Shown: positions 13,291 to 21,862 of the stretch, piece by piece
How the letters are laid out: each line of letters starts with the position of its first letter
Position numbering within the stretch: the first letter of the stretch is position 1
Assembly: GCA_005788205.1 (NCBI GenBank)
Contig: SXYT01000071.1
Coordinates: 1 to 25,649, forward strand
Reading direction: 5' to 3'
Origin: Actinomycetota bacterium
GTDB taxonomy: Bacteria > Actinomycetota > Acidimicrobiia > Acidimicrobiales > Ilumatobacteraceae
Length of the DNA stretch: 25,649 nucleotides
Translations under genes and position numbers: made by a program
The notes under the pieces: generated by a model
What the model was told of the DNA's origin: nothing
Seen by the model: the letters and a program-made list of their open reading frames with translations, nothing else
The model's database searches: none

Positions 13291-13691
13291 TTGGCGGCGC
13301 GGCGCGAACCGCGCCCGACCACCGGCAGCACCCGCAGGAGGTGGTGCCAACGGCATGACGGACACACCTCCACCACGTACGCGGCGTACTCGTGCCCCGT
13401 GCGCTGGAGCTTGGCGATTTCGCTGCGCTCCGTCACGAGTCGCCCGTGCTTGGGCAGTCCGTGGCCGAAGACGTAGGTGAGGAGGACGACATTCGTCTCG
13501 TCACAGATCTCGCACTTGGTGTCGGTGGGCTCGCCGAGGTTGCGCGCCGCCCTGATGAGTTCGGGGTGAGCATCACACACGGAATCCCGGTTGACCCGGC
13601 CGCGCTTGAACTCGTTGATGAGCGAACGGCGCGAGAGCCTGTGGTCGACGACGCCGATGTCACCACGGAGCATGTCGACGGAGAAACCCAT
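13287..13691 (-). CDS. DUF5318 family protein
   Basis: A 134-residue actinobacterial protein of unknown function. The N-terminal half is helical and basic (LSRRSLINEFKRGRVNRDSV). The C-terminal half has a zinc-binding layout: CEIC at 60-63 and CPSC at 110-113, separated by TYVFGHGL and YVVEVCP, which are typical of DUF5318. In mycobacteria related genes also lie near rpsF. The start is 30 bp from the divergent methyltransferase start. TATCTT at 13700-13705 is its probable -10, 8 nt before the ATG. Confidence 0.8.
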   Translation of the reverse strand: MGFSVDMLRGDIGVVDHRLSRRSLINEFKRGRVNRDSVCDAHPELIRAARNLGEPTDTKCEICDETNVVLLTYVFGHGLPKHGRLVTERSEIAKLQRTGHEYAAYVVEVCPSCRWHHLLRVLPVVGRGSRRAAN

Positions 13692-13699
13692 GAGCCCAC

Positions 13700-13705
13700 A
13701 AGATA
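13700..13705 (-). promoter_or_regulatory. -10 element for the DUF5318 gene
   Basis: TATCTT on the minus strand, 8 nt before the ATG at 13691. Only 4 bp separate it from the opposing -10 at 13710. Confidence 0.45.
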
Positions 13706-13709
13706 CTCA

Positions 13710-13715
13710 TAAGAT
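13710..13715 (+). promoter_or_regulatory. -10 element (leaderless) for the SAM methyltransferase
   Basis: TAAGAT followed by 6 nt and the ATG at 13722. Confidence 0.55.
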
Positions 13716-13721
13716 GACGTC

Positions 13722-14342
13722 ATGACAGATGTCCACGGCATCATGCGCGATGGGCTCGGCATTTCCTTCGGCAACGACGTGCCCGATGACCTCGAGCTGC
13801 GAATATGCGGCGACGTCCGCGGCAAGCGGGTGCTCGAGCTCGGCATCTTCGGTGCCACACCGAACTGCGTCACGCTCGCCAGGAAGGGTGCCCGCGTGAC
13901 CGCCGTTGACCCGCGTCGCGATGCGATCCAGCGCGCCCGGCACGCCGCATCCGCGGACGACGTCAACGTGGAGTTCCACGAGTCCGACCTTGCCGACCTC
14001 GGCATGCTGATGAGCACCTCCGTCGATTTGGCCGTGTGCGCCCACCAGATCACCGTGGACACCGACATCGCCAGGTTGTTCCGTCAGGTCCACCGCGTGC
14101 TGAAACCGGAGGCGGGGTTCATATTCGGCCTGGGCCATCCAGCCGCCGCGATCTTCGACAGCGGTGACACAGCCGTCAAGCGCCAGTACGGCTCTGCGTC
14201 GCCCACCATCGGCGAGCTCACGATGGCACTGCAACGGACCAACTTCACGATCGACGTGATGCACGAGCTCATGCCGCTCAGCCAGCCGCGCGCGGTCGTG
14301 CCCTCCACCCTGGTCGTCAGGGTTCGCAAACTCGGCAGTTGA
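13722..14342 (+). CDS. Class I SAM-dependent methyltransferase
   Basis: A 206-residue Rossmann methyltransferase. Motif I is RVLELGIFGATPN (about 37-49). The acidic residue ending strand 2 is in VTAVDPRRDAI (about 59-69). FHESDLADL supplies the adenine-binding acidic residue, and LAVCAHQI is motif IV. The C-terminal part lacks a recognisable substrate domain, so the target (small molecule or RNA) is unknown. It ends 9 bp before the convergent cca stop. It is transcribed divergently from the DUF5318 gene across a 30-bp gap. Confidence 0.82.
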   Translation: MTDVHGIMRDGLGISFGNDVPDDLELRICGDVRGKRVLELGIFGATPNCVTLARKGARVTAVDPRRDAIQRARHAASADDVNVEFHESDLADLGMLMSTSVDLAVCAHQITVDTDIARLFRQVHRVLKPEAGFIFGLGHPAAAIFDSGDTAVKRQYGSASPTIGELTMALQRTNFTIDVMHELMPLSQPRAVVPSTLVVRVRKLGS

Positions 14343-14351
14343 GCCGTTGCG

Positions 14352-15809
14352 TCAGGCGCCGTTGCGCCGACGGGTGCGGCGCAGCTTGCCGGCCTCGTCC
14401 TTGTTCTCGTCCCACCACGTGACAAGCCGCGCGGTCGCGGCCTCCTCGCCGATGAGACCCTCCTCCATGCGGATCTCCATGAGGAACTCGAGCGCGGCAC
14501 CCACGACCGGGCCCGCGGGCACGCCGAGGATCTCCATCACACCGGAACCGTCGATCTCGGGCCGCAGTGCTGCCAGTTCCTCGCGCTCGGCGAGGTGCGC
14601 GATGCGCTCCTCGAGTTCATCCATGCGCCGTGAGAGCACCGCCGCCTTCTTCTCGTTGCGCGTGGTGCAGTCGCACCGCGTCAGCACGTTGAGCTCCGCT
14701 AGCAGCGGCCCGGCGTCACGCACATAGCGGCGCACTGCGCTGTCGGTCCAGCCCATCTGGTACGTGTGGAAACGCAGATGCAGGTTCACCAGTTCAGTGA
14801 CCGCTTCGACGTCCTCGTTCGAGTACTTCAGCGCACGCATGCGGTCGCGCGTCATGCGCGCGCCGACCACCTCGTGGTGGTGGAACGTCACGCCCTTGCC
14901 GTTCTTGAAGCCACGGGTCTTCGGCTTGCCGATGTCGTGGAAGAGCGCGGCGAGGCGGGTGATGCGGAAGTCGAAACCCGGGTGGGCGTCGGGCCGCACG
15001 TTCTCCACCACCGCGAGCGTGTGCGTCAGCACGTCCTTGTGGCGGTGGATCGGGTCCTGCTCCAGGCGCATTGCGGAGATCTCCGGGAAGAACTGGTCGA
15101 TGAGCCCTGTGTCGATGAGGAACCAGAGGCCCGCGCTCGGCTTGTCTGCGGTCATCAACTTGTCCAGCTCGTTGCGCACGCGCTCCATGGACACGATGGC
15201 GAGACGACCACCCATCTCGGTGACCGCCTTGGTGAGCGCGGGATCGGGCATGACCTGCAGCTGGGCGACGAAGCGGGCGGCGCGCATCATCCGCAACGGG
15301 TCGTCACTGAAGGACTCCTCCGGTGAGAGCGGGGTGCGCAGCGTGCGCGTCATCAGGTCTGACGCGCCGCCGTACGGGTCCACCAGCACGGGTGCATCGC
15401 CGGTCAGTTCCAGTGCCATCGCGTTGATGGTGAAGTCGCGGCGCGACAGGTCCGTCTCGATGTCGCCGGCGAACTGGACGTCTGGTTTGCGCGAGTCCGG
15501 CGAGTACGCCTCGGCCCGATGGGTCGTGATCTCGTAGACCCTGCCACCCATCTTCAGGCCGATCGTGCCGAACCTCTCCCCTTGGGTCCACACGGCATCA
15601 GCCAGGTCAGACACCAGTTTTTTCGTCTCCTGGGGGCTCGCCGTGGTGGTCGCGTCAAAATCCATCTGGTCGAGCGGCGTGACCTCGTCACCCAGGAGCA
15701 GGTCCCGGACCGTCCCCCCCACCAGGAACAGGCGGTGTCCCGCCTGCCGGAAACGGCTGGCGAGCGGCTCCATCTCGTGGAGAACGGGGGCAAAACGGGC
15801 GGGAATCAT
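14352..15809 (-). CDS. cca: CCA tRNA nucleotidyltransferase
   Basis: A 485-residue enzyme that adds or repairs the 3' CCA of tRNAs. The class II polymerase head has GGTVRDLLLG (residues 31-40), the catalytic acidic pair D50/D52 in DQMDFDATT, and RRDFTINAMALEL (123-135). The RNA-binding neck includes EESFSDDPLRMMRAARF (164-180). An HD domain follows with H291/D292 in LFHDIGKPKTRG. This layout, with HD domain, is the actinobacterial PcnA type. A minus-strand TAGCCT at 15831-15836 gives a predicted short leader. In M. tuberculosis the same gene opens this conserved block. Confidence 0.94.
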   Translation of the reverse strand: MIPARFAPVLHEMEPLASRFRQAGHRLFLVGGTVRDLLLGDEVTPLDQMDFDATTTASPQETKKLVSDLADAVWTQGERFGTIGLKMGGRVYEITTHRAEAYSPDSRKPDVQFAGDIETDLSRRDFTINAMALELTGDAPVLVDPYGGASDLMTRTLRTPLSPEESFSDDPLRMMRAARFVAQLQVMPDPALTKAVTEMGGRLAIVSMERVRNELDKLMTADKPSAGLWFLIDTGLIDQFFPEISAMRLEQDPIHRHKDVLTHTLAVVENVRPDAHPGFDFRITRLAALFHDIGKPKTRGFKNGKGVTFHHHEVVGARMTRDRMRALKYSNEDVEAVTELVNLHLRFHTYQMGWTDSAVRRYVRDAGPLLAELNVLTRCDCTTRNEKKAAVLSRRMDELEERIAHLAEREELAALRPEIDGSGVMEILGVPAGPVVGAALEFLMEIRMEEGLIGEEAATARLVTWWDENKDEAGKLRRTRRRNGA

Positions 15810-15830
15810 GGCATGGGGCGGGGCGCGCCA

Positions 15831-15836
15831 AGGCTA
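15831..15836 (-). promoter_or_regulatory. -10 element for cca
   Basis: TAGCCT on the minus strand, 21 nt before the ATG at 15809, which predicts a leader of about 15 nt. Unlike most genes here it would not be leaderless. Confidence 0.4.
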
Positions 15837-15866
15837 GGCGGGCAACCCCTCCCGTCCCGTCACCAC

Positions 15867-15872
15867 TACGGT
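15867..15872 (+). promoter_or_regulatory. -10 element (leaderless) for the GNAT gene
   Basis: TACGGT followed by 7 nt and the GTG at 15880. It supports the GTG start and would drive the GNAT-DUF6049-DegV operon. Confidence 0.5.
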
Positions 15873-15879
15873 TTTCGGG

Positions 15880-16638
15880 GTGCGCACGGCGATCCCATCC
15901 TCTGGAGTCCTCTGGTCGGGCAATTCCACCGTGTCGGCACGACCTCTCTCGAACCAGCCGGGATGGGCGCATCTGCTGGTGACGGGGGCCCACGGGGAGT
16001 CATCAGGGCTGGCCCGGCCCGACATCATCGAGCAGTGGCTCGCCACGTTGCGCAGATGGGGATACGAAGGGGTCCGCACCGGGGCGGTCGGTCCGGTGGT
16101 CGCGGACGACTTGGCTGCTGCAGGCTTCGTGGCCGTCCAGGATCTCGCTCTCCTCTCCTGCGATCTCACCTCCCAGCCGGCAGTCCCGAGAGACCGTGCC
16201 ATCGTGCGGGTCCGTACCCACTCGGCCAGGCGGGAGTCGCTGATCGCAGCGGCACTCACGGTTGATTCCCGGTCGTTCGGGCAGGGATGGGCACTGGACC
16301 GTCCGGCGCTGCAGGAAGCGCGTGCGGCCACCCGGCGCGCACAGCTCATGGTGTCTCTGTCGGACGGCGGCCAACCCAGCGGGTTCGTCCTCGCCGGGGC
16401 CACTTCTGGCCGTGGGTTCGTCCAGCGGCTTGCTGTCGACCCTGACCGCAGGCGCACGGGCACAGCCACCCGCCTTCTTGGCCAGGCCCACACCTGGCTT
16501 GCCGCCCGGGGCTGTTCCACCTCCGTTGTCAACACCGAGACCTCGAACACAGCGGCCCTGGCCCTGTACCGCTCCTTCGGCTATGCCCCGTTGCCCTACG
16601 GTTTGCGAGTGCTCGAACGACCCCTCGGAGACCGATGA
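15880..16638 (+). CDS. GNAT-family N-acetyltransferase
   Basis: A 252-residue acetyltransferase. The C-terminal half is a GNAT fold: FVQRLAVDPDRRRTGTATRLL (about 168-188) is motif A with the R/Q-x-x-G-x-A acetyl-CoA loop in the form RRTGTA, and NTETSNTAALALYRSFGY (about 217-234) is motif B, as in RimI-type enzymes. The N-terminal half (residues 1-110) is a degenerate second GNAT-like domain or a substrate domain. The substrate is unknown. Its stop overlaps the next start (ATGA at 16635). In mycobacteria this slot holds a Nudix gene (mutT4), so it is a lineage-specific replacement. Confidence 0.8.
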   Translation: MRTAIPSSGVLWSGNSTVSARPLSNQPGWAHLLVTGAHGESSGLARPDIIEQWLATLRRWGYEGVRTGAVGPVVADDLAAAGFVAVQDLALLSCDLTSQPAVPRDRAIVRVRTHSARRESLIAAALTVDSRSFGQGWALDRPALQEARAATRRAQLMVSLSDGGQPSGFVLAGATSGRGFVQRLAVDPDRRRTGTATRLLGQAHTWLAARGCSTSVVNTETSNTAALALYRSFGYAPLPYGLRVLERPLGDR

Positions 16639-18635
16639 GCCGCCGCCCCCGCAGACCCGCGGCCGTCCTGCGGGTGGTCGTTGCCCTCGCAATCGTCGGC
16701 GGTGGCGGCTTGCCGGGCCGCGTCCAGGCGGGCAGGACCCGGGTGGCGACCGCTGTATCGGTCGGGGTCGTCAGCCAGCCGTTCAGCATCCTTTCCCCGG
16801 TGAACGCGCGGTTCACACTGGACGGCACCTCGGTGCCCACAACGGACAATGTCGAGTTCCTGCTCCACCGGCGGGTCGCGAACCGCGACTCCTTCCGCGC
16901 GATCGCCGACAACTTCGCCGAGCCCGGCGTCATCGACTCGGCCGTCGTCCCCGTCGGCGGGCGGTCACGCAACAACGACGGGACCATCTCTGTGTCCGTG
17001 GCGATCAACACCGAGAGGACAGCACGCAACGACCTCTTCGCCCAGCAGCCGGGCATCTACCCGGTCACGATCCGCACGCGATCCGGCTCGAACGTGCTCG
17101 CCTCCACCATCACGTTCGTTGACCGGCGCGGCACGGAACCCGCGTCCTCCGACACCCCCGTCAGCATCCTCGCCGTACTCAGCGGGCCGATCACTCACTC
17201 ACCTGACGGCACCAGCACGATGGACGACGAGGCACGCACGAACACGAGCCGTTTCGTGGAGTTCCTGGAGGGGGTGGGCGCACCCCTCACTCTGCAGATA
17301 CAGCCCGAACTCCTGGACACACTCGCCGAATCGCCCGAGGCCCTCGATGCCCAGATGTTGGATCGGCTCCGTGCCGCCCTCCGGGGCAGGTCGGTGATTG
17401 CATCCACCTACACATCGGTGGACCCGGTCGCGATGATGCAGGACGGTCTCTCCGCGGAACTCACGGAACAGTTCAGGCTGGGCGAGGCCACTCTCAACAG
17501 GTTGCTGCCGGGCATCATCATCCAGCGCTCGACCTGGGTCTCGCACGACACCCTCGACCGACGCACCATCGATTTCCTGGGCCGACTCGGCATCTCGTCG
17601 GTCATCCTCATGCCGTCTGCCTCCGAGGGCACCGAGCGCGAGAGCCCGGCCGCGATCCTCTCTCGCCCGGCCGGCAACGACACGGTGTCGGTCATGTCGA
17701 TCGACGTGCAGCTGGCCGCCACCCTGGACGGGACGACGGCAAATCCCTCCCAGACCGGCGTGCGCCTGGCCGCCGAACTGGTCGCGCAGCGCGATGATCT
17801 CATCGCGAGGGGCACGTCATCTGCCGATCTTCGGCTCGTTGTCTCTTCGTCGAACGGCGAGCTCACGGACGCGAGGACCCTCGTCGCGGTGACCCGGAGC
17901 CTCTCGAACACCGTCGGGCTGGAGCTTCTGGACGTCGGAGGGCCCCAGGCGGTCGGCGCACGAAACCCGGCCACCGTCTTTCCCGCCTCGCTCAACCGCA
18001 CCCTCGGGGGTCTCAAAACCGCCATCCAGCTGGCCCGACGCGAGCTTGATGCGATCGAATCCATGCTCCCCGAGGACGATCAGCGCCGGTCCAGATGGCT
18101 CGAGTCGCTCGCGATCTCGTCCAGTCCCGGTGTCACGAACACCTCCGAGTTCATTGACGGCCTGCGCAGCGAGCTGCGCCGCCTGACCGCCTCGGTCAGC
18201 CTGGTCACGCCGTCCGACATCACCTTGTCCAGCCGCTCGGGCACCATCCGCCTCCAGCTGCGCAACGACGAGGACGTCTCGTTGTTCGTGCGAATCGCCG
18301 TCAGCAGCCCGAAAATGCAGTTCTCCGAGACTCCCGAGATCACTGAACTGCTTCCCGGCGGGACCACGGAGGTGGAGGTTCCGGTGAAGGCGCGCACGAA
18401 CGGTCGATTCCCGGTCACCGTGCGGGTGGTGACACCCATCGGTCGCGTGCAGGTCACATCCCCTGCGGTCATCACGGCCCGAGTCAGCGAGGTGGCGGGT
18501 CTCGGCCAACTGGTCAGTGTGACGCTCCTCCTCGTGCTCCTCGCGTGGTGGTGGAACTCATGGCGAAAGGGGCGCCGGGCCGGCGGTGGAGAACCCTTCC
18601 CGGACGGCGGAGAAGGTACGGTTGCCATCCAATGA
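16635..18635 (+). CDS. DUF6049-like secreted/membrane envelope protein
   Basis: A 666-residue protein with an N-terminal signal-like segment (about 12-32, after SRRPRRP), a long extracytoplasmic region, one transmembrane helix near the C-terminus (about 618-642, LGQLVSVTLLLVLLAWWW), and a short basic cytoplasmic tail. Residues about 530-610 look like an Ig-like beta domain (IRLQLRNDEDVSLFVRIAVSS, then ELLPGGTTEVEVPVKA). Topology, size and position between cca and the murJ locus correspond to M. tuberculosis Rv3909, a conserved envelope protein of unknown function. It overlaps the GNAT gene upstream and degV downstream by 4 bp each. Sequence identity to that family was not tested. Confidence 0.7.
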   Translation: MSRRPRRPAAVLRVVVALAIVGGGGLPGRVQAGRTRVATAVSVGVVSQPFSILSPVNARFTLDGTSVPTTDNVEFLLHRRVANRDSFRAIADNFAEPGVIDSAVVPVGGRSRNNDGTISVSVAINTERTARNDLFAQQPGIYPVTIRTRSGSNVLASTITFVDRRGTEPASSDTPVSILAVLSGPITHSPDGTSTMDDEARTNTSRFVEFLEGVGAPLTLQIQPELLDTLAESPEALDAQMLDRLRAALRGRSVIASTYTSVDPVAMMQDGLSAELTEQFRLGEATLNRLLPGIIIQRSTWVSHDTLDRRTIDFLGRLGISSVILMPSASEGTERESPAAILSRPAGNDTVSVMSIDVQLAATLDGTTANPSQTGVRLAAELVAQRDDLIARGTSSADLRLVVSSSNGELTDARTLVAVTRSLSNTVGLELLDVGGPQAVGARNPATVFPASLNRTLGGLKTAIQLARRELDAIESMLPEDDQRRSRWLESLAISSSPGVTNTSEFIDGLRSELRRLTASVSLVTPSDITLSSRSGTIRLQLRNDEDVSLFVRIAVSSPKMQFSETPEITELLPGGTTEVEVPVKARTNGRFPVTVRVVTPIGRVQVTSPAVITARVSEVAGLGQLVSVTLLLVLLAWWWNSWRKGRRAGGGEPFPDGGEGTVAIQ

Positions 18636-19468
18636 GCACCAGAATCGTGACCGACAGTTCCTGCGACCTCCCCCAGGGCGTCGCCGATGCGCTCGGCATC
18701 GTCATCGTGCCGCTGAGCATCCGTTTCGGCGATGACGAGTACATCGACCGCACCACAATCACCACGGACCGCTTCTGGCAACTGTGCTCTTCCTCGAAGG
18801 AACTGCCCCAGACGGCCGCCCCCTCTCCCGGCCAGTTCCTGGAGGCCTTCCGGGACCTCAAGGACAAGGGGGCGACGGGGATTGTCGTCATTTCGCTCTC
18901 CTCGAGCCTCTCGTTCACGATGGAAAGTGCCGTCAATGCCGCCAAGGAGATGGAGGGCCAGTTCCCCATCCGGGTGATCGACAGCCGCAACGCCTCGCTC
19001 GGCGTCGGCCTGATCGCAGTCGAGTGTGCGGAACGCGCCAGGGCGGGCGATTCCCTCGAGTCCATCGTGGAACTGGCGAACAGCCTGGTGCCCCGCACCC
19101 ATGTGTTCGGGGCACTCGACACCCTCGAAAACCTCCGCAAGGGTGGCCGGATCGGCGGGGCCAAGGCCATGCTCGGCACGGCCCTCTCGGTCAAACCCCT
19201 CATCGAGGTGCGCAACGGCGAGGTCGAGGAGGCCGGGAAGCAGCGGACACGCAGCAAGGCCCTTGCCGCGCTCATCGAGACCCTCCGTGACGCGGGCAAG
19301 GTCGAGAGGCTCGGCGTGCTGCACGCACAGTGCCCCGACATCGATGACTTCGTCGCGAAGGTGCGCGAGGTCTATGACGGCGACATCATGATCGGCGACA
19401 TCGGTGCGGTCATCGGCACGCATGCCGGCCAGGGCACCATCGGTCTCGCATTCCGCACAGCGCAGTAG
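18632..19468 (+). CDS. DegV family fatty-acid-binding protein
   Basis: A 278-residue DegV protein, a family that binds fatty acids and in some bacteria delivers them to the FakA kinase. Family motifs: IVTDSSCDLP (residues 4-13), PLSIRFGDDEYID, SPGQFLEAF, VVISLSSSLSFTMESA, VIDSRNASLGVGL, LENLRKGGRIGG and SVKPLIEV, with THAGQGTIGLAF at the end. I chose the ATG at 18632 because it starts just before the first strand and overlaps the upstream stop by 4 bp. It takes the chromosomal place where murJ stands in other Actinobacteria. No fakA neighbour is present here. Confidence 0.92.
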   Translation: MSTRIVTDSSCDLPQGVADALGIVIVPLSIRFGDDEYIDRTTITTDRFWQLCSSSKELPQTAAPSPGQFLEAFRDLKDKGATGIVVISLSSSLSFTMESAVNAAKEMEGQFPIRVIDSRNASLGVGLIAVECAERARAGDSLESIVELANSLVPRTHVFGALDTLENLRKGGRIGGAKAMLGTALSVKPLIEVRNGEVEEAGKQRTRSKALAALIETLRDAGKVERLGVLHAQCPDIDDFVAKVREVYDGDIMIGDIGAVIGTHAGQGTIGLAFRTAQ

Positions 19469-19523
19469 TCGTTCCGACTCGACTCCGCGAGGGACATTCC
19501 CCGCCACAACACCAGCGCACAAC

Positions 19524-19529
19524 TAGCGT
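19524..19529 (+). promoter_or_regulatory. -10 element for the kinase gene
   Basis: TAGCGT, 12 nt before the ATG at 19542 and 24 nt before the ATG at 19554. It predicts a very short leader. Confidence 0.35.
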
Positions 19530-19541
19530 CTGAACTCGGCG

Positions 19542-21251
19542 ATGGTTGCGGCAATGAACCCAGAGGACGTGATCGGCGGCAAGTACCGCCTCGACAGTGT
19601 CCTGGCAGAAGGCGGGATGGCCGTCGTCTGGCGCGCGACCGACATCCACCTGCGTCGCGAGGTCGCGGTCAAGATGCTGAAGCCGTCCATCGCATCAGAC
19701 GAGATCGTCGCGGAGCGGTTTCGTCGCGAGGCAATCGCGCTTGCCCAGCTCCACCACAAGCACATCATGCCCGTGTACGACTGCATCGAGACGAACGACC
19801 AGGTTGCCCTTGTCATGCAGCTCATCAACGGCCAGAGCCTCCGCGACCTCCTCGACAAGGAACGATTCTCCAACGGCGGGAGAGCATCGACACTCTCGGC
19901 ACACACCACCGTGCATGTCGGGCGCGCAATCGCGTCAGCACTTGGCGCGGTCCATGCCGAGGGCATCGTGCACCGGGACATCAAGCCGGGCAACATCATG
20001 ATGATGCGCACCGGTGAGATCTGGTTGACGGATTTCGGCATCGCGAAGGGCGTCAAGTCCGACCAGGACGACAACACCGACCTCACCCGTCCCGACCTGA
20101 TGATGGGCACAGCGAAGTACCTCTCGCCGGAGCAGGTGCAGGGCCGTGAACTCGACGGCCGTGCGGACATCTACTCGCTCGGGCTCGTGCTCTACGAGTG
20201 CCTCGCTGGCCACGCTCCGTTCAAGGGCGAGAACGAGCAGCAGGTCGCGATCGCACGACTGCAGCGCGACCCCACACCGCTCGGCGGGATCCGTCACGAC
20301 GTGCCGAGCACCGTCATCGACGTGATCCACAAGATGCTGCGTCGCAAGCCGGAGAACCGGTACCAGACCGCAGAAGAGGTGGAGGTCGCGCTCGGCGAGG
20401 CGATGCGCACCGTGCACGACGCAAAAACCCCGGCGGACGGTCTCTCCGGGACCGACCGCCAGCGCACGAAACGCAGCGAACCGCTCGACCCACTGATGAA
20501 ACGCCGCGTGGAAGAGGCCCGCAGACTTGCCGAGGGCATGGCGCCGCGCAGAGAAGACACGCCCGGCGAAGGGGTGAGCACTGCCCGCGTGGACGACACC
20601 CCGACATCCACCAGGAAGACCCGCGGCGCTGCGCTCCCGAGAAAACAGCGAACGCGCACCGGGAAGAACATGATCCCGGTGATCACCGTGTTCGTGATCG
20701 CCGCGGTGATGGCCATGCTCCTGTGGAACGGCCTGCGCAACACGCGTTCCTCGGTCCCGATTGTCGGTGATGCGCAACAGGAACCCATCGCGGCCGTGTC
20801 ACTCAACGGCGTGCGCAGTTACGACCCGAACGGTGACGACGGCAACGAGAACGAGGCACAGGTCCCGTTGCTTCTCGACAACAACCCGGGAACCGCATGG
20901 ACGACCGTCTGCTACGGCGACAGGTACTTCGGCTCGAAGGGTGGCCTCGGCCTCGTCCTCGAGTTGTCCGGGTCGGGCATCGGGACGATCACGGCGAACT
21001 TCGGCAACGGCCCGTGGAACGCCGAGGTGTACGTGTCCGATGCGCCCACGGTGCCCTCCCGCATCGAGGACTGGGGCCTGCGGGTCGCCGACGGCTACGG
21101 CGAGAATGCGGGCACCGGGTCGTTCGCGGTGCAGACCCCCGGGCGCCACATGCTCCTGCTGCTGCGCGAGATCGGCCGGTCGAACACGTGCAGCGACACG
21201 AACCCGTACAAGGGCGTCGTCAACGACCTCCGCTTCTCTTCTGCGCCGTGA
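19542..21251 (+). CDS. Transmembrane Ser/Thr kinase with extracellular C-terminal domain (murJ-locus kinase)
   Basis: A 569-residue protein. The kinase domain (about 14-285) has the glycine loop LAEGGMAVVW, K44 in VAVK, E63, H144-R145-D146 with N151 in HRDIKPGN, D164-F165-G166, and SPE at 195-197. All residues needed for catalysis are present. A charged linker (about 290-375) leads to one transmembrane helix (about 377-396). An extracellular domain (about 405-569) follows with LLLDNNPGTAWTTVCY and other features of a discoidin/F5-8-like beta sandwich. In M. tuberculosis MviN (Rv3910), at the same place, a pseudokinase and a similar outer domain are fused behind MurJ. Here MurJ is missing and the kinase looks active. 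The start may be 19542 or 19554. Confidence 0.88.
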   Translation: MVAAMNPEDVIGGKYRLDSVLAEGGMAVVWRATDIHLRREVAVKMLKPSIASDEIVAERFRREAIALAQLHHKHIMPVYDCIETNDQVALVMQLINGQSLRDLLDKERFSNGGRASTLSAHTTVHVGRAIASALGAVHAEGIVHRDIKPGNIMMMRTGEIWLTDFGIAKGVKSDQDDNTDLTRPDLMMGTAKYLSPEQVQGRELDGRADIYSLGLVLYECLAGHAPFKGENEQQVAIARLQRDPTPLGGIRHDVPSTVIDVIHKMLRRKPENRYQTAEEVEVALGEAMRTVHDAKTPADGLSGTDRQRTKRSEPLDPLMKRRVEEARRLAEGMAPRREDTPGEGVSTARVDDTPTSTRKTRGAALPRKQRTRTGKNMIPVITVFVIAAVMAMLLWNGLRNTRSSVPIVGDAQQEPIAAVSLNGVRSYDPNGDDGNENEAQVPLLLDNNPGTAWTTVCYGDRYFGSKGGLGLVLELSGSGIGTITANFGNGPWNAEVYVSDAPTVPSRIEDWGLRVADGYGENAGTGSFAVQTPGRHMLLLLREIGRSNTCSDTNPYKGVVNDLRFSSAP

Positions 21252-21262
21252 CGCCGCGCAAC

Positions 21263-21268
21263 TAGCCT
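21263..21268 (+). promoter_or_regulatory. -10 element (leaderless) for the second ECF sigma gene
   Basis: TAGCCT followed by 6 nt and an in-frame ATC at 21275. The spacing equals that before ATG starts elsewhere in the window. Confidence 0.45.
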
Positions 21269-21274
21269 TCGCCC

Positions 21275-21862
21275 ATCGCTCCAGATGACGACGCCCTCGT
21301 CGCCGCCGCGGTGGCCGGCGATCGAAACGCCCTCGACCGGTTGCTGCGCGCCCATCATGACGCCATCCGCGCCGTCTGTTTCCGGATCGTCATCGACAGG
21401 GGCGCAGCAGAGGACGCGACACAGTCGGCACTGATGGCGGTCGCGCGTTCCATCCGCCGCTTCGAGGGGACATCGAAATTCTCCACATGGGCGTACCGCA
21501 TCGCCACGAATGCCGCACTCGACGAGGTCCGTCGCACGAGACGGAGACCCTCACCGACCGACGATGAGGTCCTCGGCAGGGCGGCGCCGCACCAGGCGGA
21601 CGCTTCCGAGGGGCTGGTGGACAACCTGGCCCTCGAGGCCGCGCTCGCGCAGGTGTCGGAGGACTTCAGGGTCCCCCTGGTGCTGTTCCATCTGCAGGAC
21701 ATGACCTACGAGGAGATCGCAGAGGTGCTCGGGATACCCGTGAACACCGTGCGCAGCAGGATTTCGCGTGCCCGCGGTCAGTTGCGGGAGCTGCTCGGGA
21801 ACCAACCAACCGGCCCGGGGCGTCACAAAAAGGGCCCAGGAGAGGAGCAGGGCAACCCATGA
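21275..21862 (+). CDS. sigM: ECF-family sigma factor (SigM position)
   Basis: About 195 residues. Sigma-2 includes AEDATQSALMAVARSIRRFEG and FSTWAYRIATNAALDEVRR. Sigma-4 includes VPLVLFHLQDMTYEEIAEVL and VNTVRSRISRARGQLRELL. The frame reads APDDDALVAAAVAGDRNAL before the first conventional start (GTG 21311), and that stretch is typical of ECF N-termini, so the true start should be upstream. No ATG, GTG or TTG exists between the TAG at 21263 and 21311. The ATC at 21275 is placed exactly where a leaderless start is expected. Overlap with the anti-sigma gene and synteny with mycobacterial sigM support the name. The start codon is the uncertain part. Confidence 0.85.
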   Translation: MAPDDDALVAAAVAGDRNALDRLLRAHHDAIRAVCFRIVIDRGAAEDATQSALMAVARSIRRFEGTSKFSTWAYRIATNAALDEVRRTRRRPSPTDDEVLGRAAPHQADASEGLVDNLALEAALAQVSEDFRVPLVLFHLQDMTYEEIAEVLGIPVNTVRSRISRARGQLRELLGNQPTGPGRHKKGPGEEQGNP

